64,000 nt of DNA. It comes from Exophiala sp. HKRS030. Lineage: Eukaryota; Ascomycota; Eurotiomycetes; Chaetothyriales; Herpotrichiellaceae. Below, in pieces: positions 31,076 through 40,960 of the stretch (position 1 is its first letter; each line of letters begins with the position of its first letter). Below the pieces are notes generated by a model, which saw only the letters and a list, made by a program, of their open reading frames with translations, did no database searches and had not been told where the DNA came from. The DNA lies in contig JAHWDD010000008.1 in NCBI GenBank assembly GCA_023897205.1, positions 1,054,001-1,118,000 on the forward strand. Reading direction: 5' to 3'. Made by a program: the position numbers and the translations under genes.

Positions 31076-31850
31076 GAAGCCAGATAGTCACAAAGGTTAG
31101 GCGATAAAGATACCTAAAGCACATTCTACGGGCGGTAGTGAACGCCTAAAATTTGGAGAGATTAGGCGACAGCAAGCTTCTTCTTATCACAAACTGTAGG
31201 CGACAATGAACGCTAATAATCACAAATATTAGGTGACAGTGTAGACCTAAAAATCACACTCCATGGGCGGTATAGAAGGCCTAAGGCTTAGAGAGATTAG
31301 GCGACACTGCAGACCCAAAAATCACGCTCTGTAGGCGGTACTAAACACCTAAAATTTAGGGAGATCAGGCGACAATAGGAAGGCTTAATATCACAGATTA
31401 TAGGCGATAATCACAAAGATTTAGGCGATAATGGAAGCCCTAACTCTTGTTCACTATAGGCGACATTGAGGGGACTTGGAGTCACAATATTTAGGCGGCA
31501 GTGTCAGCCCTAACACTTGTTCACTGTAGGCGACAGTGTAGGGCCCCACAGCACCCGCTTTACAGTACTATAGGCGATAATGAGCGCCTAAATGTCACTC
31601 TTTGCGGGGGGCTAATAAGTGCCCAATACCCGCTTTTACTATAGGCGGTGAATGAATGCCTAGGTAGGCGCCACTCCACCATATCTAGGCGACAAGTGGC
31701 ACGCCTATAATAATCACTTCTCTTGGGCAGCCTTGGGTAGTCTTGGGCTACTGATACACCCCTAACGTTCACAAATTTTAGGTGATTGATCAGACCTATT
31801 ATCATCCACTGTAGGTGATCATTCAGGCCCAATACTCTCGTCAACTATTG
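31076..31850. repeat. Degenerate tandem array built on taggcgacaatg-gcctaa
   Basis: The phrases taggcgacaatgaacgctaa, aggcgacagtgtagacctaa and ttaggcggcagtgtcagccc recur about 18-20 times, with a basic unit of roughly 35-45 bp interspersed with atcac. A/T content is higher than in the other arrays. No gene. Confidence 0.85.
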
Positions 31851-31889
31851 AGCTACAAACAAAGTCAGTAACAAAGTCGGTCATACAAG

Positions 31890-32115
31890 TCATGACCAAT
31901 TTCTAGACATTTTTTAACAAGAGTCAGGATGGATCGATTTTCATTGTCATCGAGCGCGATACACGCACTCGAGGCCGCAGCGCAGTGTTGTGTGGGCGCG
32001 CAGACGGACGCAGTTCAAGCACTGGTCACATGATCAAGATTCTAACAGTCTCGGACTCCGAACCTCGACTCTAGAACTACAGCACGTGATCTTGGGGCAG
32101 TTTTGCAGAGTAGCT
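31890..32115. mobile_element. Foldback/MITE-like element fragment
   Basis: The words gaggccgcagcgcagtgttg, agcactggtcacatgatcaa and cacgtgatcttgg with cagttttgcagagt match the interior of the 21.27-21.67 kb element, the last one in reverse complement. The outer terminus is reduced to a weak aagtcatgacca at about 31890. Confidence 0.55.
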
Positions 32116-32799
32116 CGCTACACTTGCCTTATCAGTAAGTAGAGATACATGGGTGACTAGGCCAGTCAACACCCCACGTGATCTTTGGGGCATTTTGGCC
32201 TCGTACCAGCTGTAAGTCCGTCATTACTACCGAGTTACTGAGTGACAACACCGACAGCGCATTATAATCTCCTGGAATACCATGGATGAGTGTAACTCTG
32301 TCCCGATCGCGCCGTCGATAGGATTGCCCTCAACGCCGTCAGGCTGGCCATCAAACAACAAGGCCTCATGAGCCCCTGTGACCCTAAACCGTTTACGAAT
32401 TGGCGTCACCGGCATTCGAACACCTACATCCGGAGAGCTGAAGCTGTCACGACATGGGTGATTACGACTGAGCCATACAGACCCCGGCGATTCCGAACAC
32501 CCTGGACTCAAATGCAAGAAGACGGAACATCTATCACACGGAAACTCACCTGTCCCAAGGACCGGTCCCTGCCCATCACCCTCGTCCGCCAATACGAAAA
32601 TCCGCCTTTACACTACCTGACACTAAACCACCCCCCTGGTCGCCAACTCATCTGTGCAAGTCCGTGACCGAGTAACCTGCCAACCACCATGGGAAATCCA
32701 TCATTTTCCCAAGATCTTGGCCCCGCATTCCTCGCCTATGCACTTAAAGGCGGCTACTCCCACTCTGTGCCTGATCCAAAGGACTTCATCTTGTCACAG

Positions 32800-32950
32800 C
32801 CTACCACCTTAATCCATTGTCCAACATTCCATCTCTTCTCTTGTCACACCCAACCACTTTCATCGTTGTCCAAGATCCCATCTCATCTCTTGTCACACCT
32901 ATCGCTGTCCAAGATTCCATCTCCTCTCTTGTCACATCCTGTCCTCATCA
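32800..32950. repeat. Leader repeats, about 42 bp x 3
   Basis: The phrase tccatctcctctcttgtcac occurs three times (about 32825, 32877 and 32923), linked by gtccaagat. They lie in the likely 5' leader of the AT-hook gene that begins at 32975. Confidence 0.75.
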
Positions 32951-32974
32951 AGGAAAAAGAAATCTCTTCCAAAC

Positions 32975-35788
32975 ATGTCGCAGCCTCGCTCGTCTGGAGG
33001 CCCTTCCTCCCAGCCAATCTCACGTCGTATCTCGATCGAGGACTTGATCCACCCCCCTCGGGCCATGTCGCACCACATGTCCATCGAAAACTTGCTACAG
33101 CCCCAATCGCCTGCGTCGCCCCCACCGCATGGGAATCCATCCTCCCAAGCCATGCCTCCACCGCCGGTGCCCGCTAGTCGTGGGAGACGCCGTGATACTG
33201 GAAAACCTCGTGGTCGACCTCGAAAGAGCTCCGCCAACACACCACCGCCTTCTTCAACACCACTGGCAAGCTTTCGAGGTCGGCCTCGAAAGGCCTCCGC
33301 GGAAAGGCCTCCGCGCTCTACAACGCCAACGACAAGACCTCCTGGCCGACCTCGAAAGACCTCCACCAAAAAGCCTCCGCCCTCTTCAACACCAATGACA
33401 GATCCTCAAGTTCCGGCGTCTCGTAAACCCCTCGATACGGTGCCACCACCGCTGGTGCGAGACACTCGTCGTGGATGCGAGGACCAGACACCAATGTACG
33501 CAATGGAACATGGTGAGCCATCCTCGCAGAGAAATACCATGCCTCCGCACTCTTCAGCAGCAGGCTCATATCCTCAGACCATGCCACCTCGGCCATCTCC
33601 TGGTTGGCCCCCTGATGCGATGCCACCAACCCAGACTGACAGATCTTGGGAGCATCAGGGACGTGGAGAGCCATGCTTTCCAACCATGCAACCTCGGCCA
33701 TTTCCTGGCGAACCCCTTGGTGCAATGCCACCACCCCAGACTCAACAATGTTGGGAGCAACAGGCACCTGGAGAGTCATCCTTGCGGACCATGCCAACAC
33801 CGCCAGTGCCCAGTATGTACCGCCCGCTCGATCCAACGGCTCCGCCCTTTTCATCCGGAGGCCAATCCTTTCGGACCATGCCGACGCAGCCAGTGTCCAG
33901 TATGTACGGGGTACTGGTTCCGACGGATCCAGCCTCTTCATCTGTAGACCCATCCTTCCAGACCATGCCAACACAGACAGTACCCGGCATGTACGGAGAG
34001 CCAGATCCAACCGAACTACCAGTGTTTGTCCCGCCCCGTCTCTTCACGTGGCTAGTACCCCTCGAAGGGTATCCGATACCCGAAGATTGGAAGTGGCGAG
34101 AAGTACCACCAGGGTACGGGCCACCAGGGCTTGAGCCGCCCGATGAATGGTCGATGGCACCACCACCAGGATGGGGGCAACCAGGGTTTGAACCACCATG
34201 GGAAAAGCCACCTTGGAAACCCCCACCGCCCAAGCCCCCGCTTGAAGGCACTGACATATCCTGGACCTTCACACCCAAGGACGAGAATCGCAGGGAGGGG
34301 TCATTGTTCAGAAATACCGAAATCTTGCCTCCACCATCCGTCTGGCTTGGTAACCCTTCTACCCGGTTGCAACGTTTACGGGATATGTTGGGTGTGAGTC
34401 GTGAACTTGTGGAGTATATTGAGAGCAGAAACTCTTCTCATCGTCCATCTTCTCACGGTCATGGGTCATCTTCTCAACCGTCGTCCTCTCAACCGTCGTC
34501 TTCTCGACATCCCGAACCAGCTTTGCATGAGGGCACCACACAGATGTCAGGTGACAGAAAACTGCCCGATGGAGTAGTATTGGAATGGTATTGTCGATCC
34601 ATCGATGAAAATTGGGACAAAGTTCTGGTACGATTCCCCAAAAAGAGACGTCGCGAACCTAGATTGCTTTTTGGTGCAAATATCAACGATTTGTATCCTT
34701 CGGACGACGAGGATGAAGAAACCCCCGCCTCAGACGGAGAACCGATCGACGATACTTACAGAGGTCTGCGTCAAGCCACAATAAATCTATGTCTGGATCC
34801 TAACGTGATAATCTGCAACGGACCTCCTGAATGGATGATCAATCTTCATGGTCAACCACACCGCGACTCTTCAGAACGTCTGGACCCTGGACATGAAACA
34901 GAACCTATGGACCTTGGGGAAGAAACAGAACCTCTGGCCACTGGCATGCGCCGTCGTTCCCCCAAAGGCAAAGGTCGAGCAGAACCTCCGCCCGAGGTAA
35001 CAGAACTCCCGCCTCCGAGCAAGCGCAGGCTGTCCAGCAAAGGCAAAGATCGCGCGGAACCTCCTCCGGAGGAGTCAGAATCGCCGGCCGTGAGCAACAA
35101 CAAACGTTCCCGCAAGGGAAAAGAACGAGCAGACCCTCCGCCCGAGGGGTCAGAGTCCTCGGCTGCCAGCAAGAAAAAGCCATCCCGCAAGGGAAAAGAA
35201 CGAGCAGATCCTCCGCCCCTGGAGATAGAAGACGACGAACCCAACTCATTCTATCGCCATCTTGCCCGCACGGGCAGAGGTGGTCGGCCAGCAAACCTAC
35301 CTTTCCCGGACGTGGGCATCAACAAGATTTTCAACATGATGTTCACCGTCTTCCTGGAGTTTTGTGAAAAGGAAAAGCAAGAAAAGACTCCAGATTCGCG
35401 GCCTGGCCCTTCTCGACCCCGTGGCATGCGCGGTATGCTCAACACGTCCACGACCGATTACGTGACGACGACCGAGGACACCGACGACGATCCCGCACCG
35501 GGACCTTCCGGGCGCCCGGACTGCGACAGGCGTTTGAGGGTAAGCCACGACCCCCTTGACCCGACAGTGCCCCTCCCTCATGCGGTGGTCCTCTGTCGAC
35601 ACTTCCTCCCGGCGGTGAAATGGTCCCTCGTGGACCCTCCGGTGGGCGAGTATCGAAGTTTCTGGAAGTGCCCTCTCCCGCCGCGCAATGACGGACAGGA
35701 TCACCTGTTGAGACCCGGCGCCGCCTGCCCCTGGAGGAGGTGGGACGTGGACGACGTGGTCAGACCACCCCCCAAGGCTCGAAGGTGA
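32975..35788 (+). CDS. AT-hook, Pro-rich, repeat-containing protein of 937 residues
   Basis: A long intronless ORF with three AT-hook cores, GRPRK, at residues 80-84, 102-106 and 124-128. Each is followed by a Pro/Ser/Thr linker of about 22 residues (PPSSTP-like), so the hook region is a tandem repeat. AT-hooks bind the minor groove of A/T-rich DNA, so a chromatin or transcription role in the nucleus is likely. Residues about 180-340 hold Met-Pro repeats (MPP-Q, then MPTQPVSSMYG-like). Residues about 345-430 are Pro/Trp/Gly-rich (PPGYGPPGLEPPDEWS). Residues about 645-760 have four copies of KGKERADPPP-ESE-type units, basic and acidic in turn. A more ordered stretch, PFPDVGINKIFNMMFTVFLE, follows. 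The start at 32975 follows a short repeat-bearing leader (ccaaacATG). No homologue can be named; the C-terminal 80 residues could hide an intron at a GTAAGC near 35541. Confidence 0.7.
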   Translation: MSQPRSSGGPSSQPISRRISIEDLIHPPRAMSHHMSIENLLQPQSPASPPPHGNPSSQAMPPPPVPASRGRRRDTGKPRGRPRKSSANTPPPSSTPLASFRGRPRKASAERPPRSTTPTTRPPGRPRKTSTKKPPPSSTPMTDPQVPASRKPLDTVPPPLVRDTRRGCEDQTPMYAMEHGEPSSQRNTMPPHSSAAGSYPQTMPPRPSPGWPPDAMPPTQTDRSWEHQGRGEPCFPTMQPRPFPGEPLGAMPPPQTQQCWEQQAPGESSLRTMPTPPVPSMYRPLDPTAPPFSSGGQSFRTMPTQPVSSMYGVLVPTDPASSSVDPSFQTMPTQTVPGMYGEPDPTELPVFVPPRLFTWLVPLEGYPIPEDWKWREVPPGYGPPGLEPPDEWSMAPPPGWGQPGFEPPWEKPPWKPPPPKPPLEGTDISWTFTPKDENRREGSLFRNTEILPPPSVWLGNPSTRLQRLRDMLGVSRELVEYIESRNSSHRPSSHGHGSSSQPSSSQPSSSRHPEPALHEGTTQMSGDRKLPDGVVLEWYCRSIDENWDKVLVRFPKKRRREPRLLFGANINDLYPSDDEDEETPASDGEPIDDTYRGLRQATINLCLDPNVIICNGPPEWMINLHGQPHRDSSERLDPGHETEPMDLGEETEPLATGMRRRSPKGKGRAEPPPEVTELPPPSKRRLSSKGKDRAEPPPEESESPAVSNNKRSRKGKERADPPPEGSESSAASKKKPSRKGKERADPPPLEIEDDEPNSFYRHLARTGRGGRPANLPFPDVGINKIFNMMFTVFLEFCEKEKQEKTPDSRPGPSRPRGMRGMLNTSTTDYVTTTEDTDDDPAPGPSGRPDCDRRLRVSHDPLDPTVPLPHAVVLCRHFLPAVKWSLVDPPVGEYRSFWKCPLPPRNDGQDHLLRPGAACPWRRWDVDDVVRPPPKARR

Positions 35789-36125
35789 CGGTTGTTGCGA
35801 TAGGTATCAGACGATGCACTTGTCTCAACAGCTGAAAACCCTCGGGAATGAAGTTTTCAGAATTATAAATCCACGGCCTCAAATCATCATTGAGCGACTC
35901 GAAATATTTCCCTAATCAATCCTTTCCCGAGTGATGAGATTTTGGAAGCGTTCTTTGTTATATGCTGAGGCTTCCGACCTTGATACGACCTTTTTCCTTT
36001 TCGTCTCGGGGATTTTGTGTCCGCGCTGGAACGTTGAAATATCGCTCGCGGATATGTTCGTCCGTACATCAAGGGCGTTCCTGGGTGGGAATTTCTCCTT
36101 CTTGTGGTTGGGTTTCAAAACTTCG
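35789..36125. other. Intergenic, no gene recognised
   Basis: Short 3' flank of the AT-hook gene; ORFs below 70 codons only. Confidence 0.45.
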
Positions 36126-36619
36126 TCATAATGTCCAAGCGTATCTTCTCGGCCAGTGTCCCGGCAGCAGAATTACGGTCATATCGATCAGACTTCCAGG
36201 TGACTTGCAGGACCAAGTAGTCATTCCAATGGATTCTCCGCGCCATATTTGGCAATCAGCGTTGGAATGTGCTTTATGTGAGCCGCACCGAACGTTCTCC
36301 GTGCCTCGACCGCCGGATCCTTGAGGGGCTCTGCTTCTGCGTAATTTCGATAAGCCTGTGTGGCCTTTTTCTTTCCGTATAGCCTTTTCCAAATGGTGGC
36401 ACAATGGGGTTTTGTGCGCATCTCTGACAACGTCGTAGGAATTGGGATGGGGATCAAACCACGTAATCGGGAATTCATCTTCAAGCCGTTTCTTTCGGAA
36501 CAGCGTAAGGGCTTTGCACGGCATCTGTACTTGTATTGAAAACTTCCTTGGTTCGTTGTTGATTGTTTCGTCTCTTGATCGCTGCTCGGAATATACTCGG
36601 CGTAGTCTCGGCATTGCAC
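36126..36619 (-). pseudogene. Possible decayed coding sequence, unrecognised
   Basis: Two overlapping minus-strand frames are open. The frame ending at 36221 has coding-like composition (GKKKATQAYRNYAEAEPLKD, HIPTLIAKYGAEN) but starts in the other frame, which suggests a frameshifted old gene. No domain recognised. The R3 repeat follows at 36650. Confidence 0.25.
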
Positions 36620-36649
36620 ATGATTGTATCACAACACTCGGGGCATTTC

Positions 36650-37048
36650 TGTAACTCAACAACAACGACCTCGAACTCAGAGGGACTCCTCGCACGTAGA
36701 GACTCTTTCAAGGATTCCTCTGCGAGGCTCACGGCGCTTCTCTGACCTCTGTCAAGGTCCTTTTTCGCTTGTAACCTTCTGTAGACAGCTATCACTTAGT
36801 TGCCCTTACCACTCAACATCTGTACAGACCTTTGCGACTTTCACAGGGTGTCGGATCAATTCCATAACTAGGTCTTCATGTTTCATTCATTTCTCACGCT
36901 GCGCGCAAAACTTGATCGATTGTATGTATGTCTATCTCCTCGTTGCTCCTGACACTGCAGGATAGGCAGAGGCACTCACACCTCTCAACTACTCATCAGT
37001 CAATCACAGAACCCTTGGCAGGACCCTCTGCCTTTCTCTCTACACTAT
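36650..37048. repeat. Dispersed repeat R3, copy 2
   Basis: Aligns with 25045-25504 along its length (ctgtaactcaacaacaacga, cacgtagagactctttcaag, gctcctgacactgcaggata, cactcacacctctcaac, tttctctctacac). Confidence 0.7.
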
Positions 37049-38196
37049 GTAAGTGGGCAAGTTTGTTTGCGAGTGCATCTTGAAACCCATCACGCTTTGA
37101 AGCCATGAAACATCGCGACGAAGTGGTTGTGACCAGAAGATCCCCCATCACCAGTGTTTCTGCTCCCGGCGCGAAACGTGCCTTGTGTAGACAGGGTGCC
37201 GAGAGATTGAGGGCTGCCACGTCAAGTATCCGGTTTAGTACATCCTCATTTCGGCCTACCTTGCTAGGCGTGTCATCTGTTGAACAATTCACAACATTGA
37301 TGATACATACCTCAATAGTCGCCTGATTCCTGAATAACTCCGCATGGAAGAGAGCCCAATCTGTCGACTAATGAGTTAATCATAGTCGTGACAGATAAAC
37401 CTACAATAATGGTCGGCAGGTCGGAAGTGCCCAAAATTCCATCGCCCGCGCGCATTCCGCAACCTTGACCACAAGAAGGCGGTGCTCCTAGACTGCGTTG
37501 CACGATACGAAAACTGCGTTGCCACCTCCGTGGACACGCGACGACACAGTCAAGGTCATCGTCGTAGGACTAGTCCCTTGGTAATTCAGGCGCGATGTCT
37601 CAAAAACCAAGCGCGTCCTGTGGCTTGGCAATGGCTTCCAGTCTGTTCAGACGCCACCAGTGTAGACGCTCGTGGACGACATTGGTGCTTTCGGCTTCGA
37701 CCTCGAAGTTGACGATTTGCGACAGAAGCTGGAATGTAGTGCAAACAAAGTGGCTCCAAGGTTCGCCCTCTACCAAAAGACGTTGGTGGCGCATGTTTTG
37801 ACGTGATGGCAGTGAAAACATCTGGTGATGCACAAGGTCAGAAGATACAAGACAACGACTTTCTTCAGAGGTGATTCGCCGAGAAAGAACCAACGCCATC
37901 ATCAGGAAACGCATAGTCGTGACAGGCCGTGCTGGATCGACCAACCAATTGTGACCAAAAAAGCTGCGCATTCCGAAAGAATAGACAGCCATCAAGCATT
38001 CAGACACCAAGAAGGATGCGGCGATCGAGCGCATTGACATCAAAGGTCTTTCGGTACGTTGAAGGAGTCGGAATCGGAGTTTGTCCAAAGGCTCATGACT
38101 GAGTGGATGGGTTGGGATGACAAAACCACAATAGATCTCAACGTATCGGTACCAAAGCAACCAATCATGTCAAGAATCGTGCCACACTTGCAACAC
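37049..38196. other. Intergenic, uncertain ORF on minus strand
   Basis: The minus-strand frame at 37600-38160 (186 codons) has no recognisable domain. Right-terminus-like words catagtcgtgaca, with acgcatagtcgtgacag at 37909, show further broken foldback elements at about 37380 and 37924. Confidence 0.4.
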
Positions 38197-38734
38197 TGTC
38201 ACGACTATGCGTTTGCGGTATGAGACTGGTCCTCCAGCTCGGTCGTCTGTGACTGCGACTTAGGCAGAGCAACCTAGGTCGACGAATGTGTGTGATTGTT
38301 GTAATCGACTTGGTCCCAGTCCAGGTCCGGGTCCACTACGTCCCCTTTTTCAGCTGAAGACAATGCACGCAACGGTCGGGTCGGTCTGCGAGGTGGAAGG
38401 CTTGTTGACATGATTGGTGGTCGAGCTTTGGGAGGCTTTCGAAATGGAGAGTTCTGTTCCAATCAAGCTTTAGATAGCTCCGGAATGGAGAGATCTTTGA
38501 TCGAGCGCTAGACGGCTCCGGAATGGAAGGGTCTTAGGCTTTAGCGTCGTCCGATCGGTCTATATTTTGGGTTTCAGCAAGCGAATCAATCGACTAGTCG
38601 GGTGTTATGCAGGGAATCCACGTAACACGCCGATCAGGGTCTCGTTGACGCGCTAATGGGTTGAAATATAGATCGATAGCGCGTTTGACGATGGTGGTAC
38701 TGGATAATCTCATTTCAAGCGCATAGTGGTGACA
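38197..38734. mobile_element. Foldback/MITE-like element, 538 bp
   Basis: The left end tgtcacgactatgcgtttg and the right end ttcaagcgcatagtggtgac (ending at 38734) are inverted repeats with the family TIR. The inside is unrelated to the short copies and contains tcgacggctcc-type words also found at 39.27 kb. Confidence 0.6.
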
Positions 38735-39264
38735 AATACCTTTTGCGCCGGAAGCTGTTGTTGCAACCTACCTTGCAGGAGAGTCGTCTTCGATAAAGCC
38801 GTTGTTGATGTTGTCATTGTTGTTCCAGGACGACCATTCGACAGACTGACAATCCAAAATGATCTGATGTCCGTTCCTGGACTTGTTCTTCTCCGTCTTT
38901 GGCGTCCTTGTCTCAGGTTTTTCCAAGCAAGAAGTCCATCATGGATGTCAACTAGAGCGGGCAGAGCAATATCCAAGTCTCAATTGGTGCGGCGCGACCA
39001 GAAGGCCCTTTGATACGACTCCAATCTCGTACGTCTTCCTGAGGAGAAACAATGAGCCATCAATCGTCGAGGAAAGTCCCTCAATTCTTCTCATTTCCGA
39101 ATCATCTGTCGTCGCGGCGCAGAACGAGGGTTTCTTCGATGAATGGAATCCTCATGGAACATAACTCCGCCTGGCTGATGTGCGAGCACAGTTGACCGCG
39201 TTTTACAGGTCTCGTTTCTTGATTGATCGTTTGGTCAACTGTCTTTCTCTTCTTTCGTCCTTTT

Positions 39265-39475
39265 CCAAAGTTAGATCTTCGACGGCTCCTAAATGGAGTC
39301 GTCTTGGTCTCGGTCGGTGGTTGATCAAAGGTAGAGTTTTGACAAAGTTTGAGGCGTAAGCGGATCGTGTCAACAACTAATCGAATATCATGCAGGGAAT
39401 CCACATGACACAGCGACTAGGATCTCGGTTGACGCGCCATTGAATGCGGAATTCAAATCGACAGGGCGTTGACGA
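39265..39475. repeat. Diverged copy of 38480-38690
   Basis: Both hold cggctccgaaatgga-like words, then tatcatgcagggaatccaca against tgttatgcagggaatccacg, a gactaggatctcggttgacg block and aatcgacagggcgttgacga. The order is the same, about 785 bp apart. No gene. Confidence 0.65.
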
Positions 39476-40074
39476 GCTGAAGAGATGAGGGTGTCGAATT
39501 CGGACATGGAGGAAACTTTGCACCAAAACATCCACCTCCAACGCGGCTCCCATGGGCGGTAGGTACCAATGCCGCGCAAAAGGAAGAAAACAAGAGCGAC
39601 AGACTCCAGGGTCCTGTAGGCCAGACCTTCGCGCCAGGCTTCATGGTCGCAAGACCACGAGGTCAGACCCCAAAATCCTGCCGCAACAGTCCTCTTCGGG
39701 GAATCAAAGTCCTCCACTCGACGAGAGGTGGTTTGAAAGTCATGAGAGGGATCATAAGCTAGGTCGGGAGTAACAAGACACAAGAGATGTCAATGTCAGA
39801 AATAGCGTTTGGCAAGTGTCACACACGTTCATGTCAAGCGTTCAGACAATGCTCGGTTCCGTGTCGTCATTGTGACCAACCGTGAAGATCCTGTTAGGTG
39901 AGTGGCTGGGCCATTTGCTTGCGGATGTCACTGCGCTTTTGGGCGCTCTGTCTCGTTAATCGACCAAGTCGGTCAAGATGATCCTTTGAGAACGGCGAAG
40001 CTTGTCGCAGACCGTGTCGGATGTGTGAGTCCCGACGACCTGTCAACCGCAAAATTCGAGGCGTTCCTGGATTT

Positions 40075-40470
40075 GATGCTGCAATTGTACAGTAAACATT
40101 GTCCGACTTTGCGTGAAGCTGCTGTTGGATCTGGACCCCCGAACCCTCGAACCTTTCGTTTGTTTGCCTTGGGAGAGGGAGGGTTTCCTAACGCCGAAAG
40201 AGATGGCAAGCCTCACGCCGTCGGCGTGCTTGGTGTCGTCGAGCCAAGTGAAGAGTTTTCTGCTCAACTGGTGCACCATTGACAAGATAATATCCCTTTA
40301 CCTCTCATGAAATGAGGAACAAAAATGAATGCCTCCGTTGGCGACGGAAACCCTTTCTGGCTCATATCGCGAGTAGATATCGAGGATTTGGCACTTGCCA
40401 GTATCGGGGTTGCACAAAACAGAGGATGAGGGTAGCCGACCACGTTGTCTTTAGCGGCCGAATAGAAGGC
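40075..40470. repeat. Diverged segment, paralogue of 21.9-22.1 kb and in part 57.1-57.2 kb
   Basis: The words gcaattgtacagtaaacatt, cgaccctcgaac-like text, gccgaaagagatg and ctcatatcgcgagtag match 21.9-22.1 kb. The word caacaaaaatgaatgcc (here gaacaaaaatgaatgcc, 40318) also occurs at 57179. On the minus strand it reads GGIHFCSS, and at 57.2 kb EGIHFCCT, which hints at a decayed protein family. Confidence 0.55.
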
Positions 40471-40502
40471 CCCTAAAAAGGAGCACCGATCTACCATCAC
40501 AG

Positions 40503-40960
40503 TCACGCCATCCAGGATGTCTTTTCGAATGCTTTTGACGGGAACCTAGCGATTGGCCGAGAAAAGGCGATGGATTGAGTGGTCGTTTTACTCGGCTCTG
40601 CCGGGCTCGAGGGAATGTTGCGCCAGATACTCGTGGATGGGGGGCAAATTGCATGGCAGCAAAACCCAATCAATCCCTTCAGTCTCCGAGGTTTCGAGAC
40701 CAGCATTCTCAAGATGTAACCCGACAATAAGAAATGGAAGACAGTACTTGACCGTGGTTGGGTTCCAAGTTTGAGTTTGTTGAGTCCGAGCGGTGCCTCG
40801 TTCACAAATGTTCCGTCGCTCGACAAGTCTTCGAGTACAGCGACCGTGTCGCCGTTTCGTGTTGGGGATGATTGAAGATCAGGAAGTGGCCTTCCACACG
40901 GGTTGACACTCTCGTCCAAAGTCGGCATTTGTCACAGGCTCAAATGTTGGCCTCGGATTT
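40503..40960 (-). pseudogene. FHA-domain-like relic
   Basis: The minus strand encodes VAVLEDLSSDGTFVNEAPLG, which has the LEDLSSNGTFVN core of fungal Chk2/Rad53-type FHA domains. Such domains bind phosphothreonine in checkpoint kinases. The preceding FHA strand seems to continue in another frame (VEGHFLIFNHPQ), indicating a frameshift near 40860. Downstream no kinase domain is readable. The result is a broken fragment of an FHA-kinase family member. Confidence 0.5.

Noticed and set aside
33742..34278. Minus-strand Gly-rich ORF of 178 codons inside the AT-hook gene
   Set aside because: It is the antisense shadow of Pro-rich codons; the plus frame is open for 937 codons.
37600..38160. 186-codon minus-strand ORF as a gene
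   Set aside because: No domain, no leader or splice support, and composition varies along it; left as uncertain intergenic.
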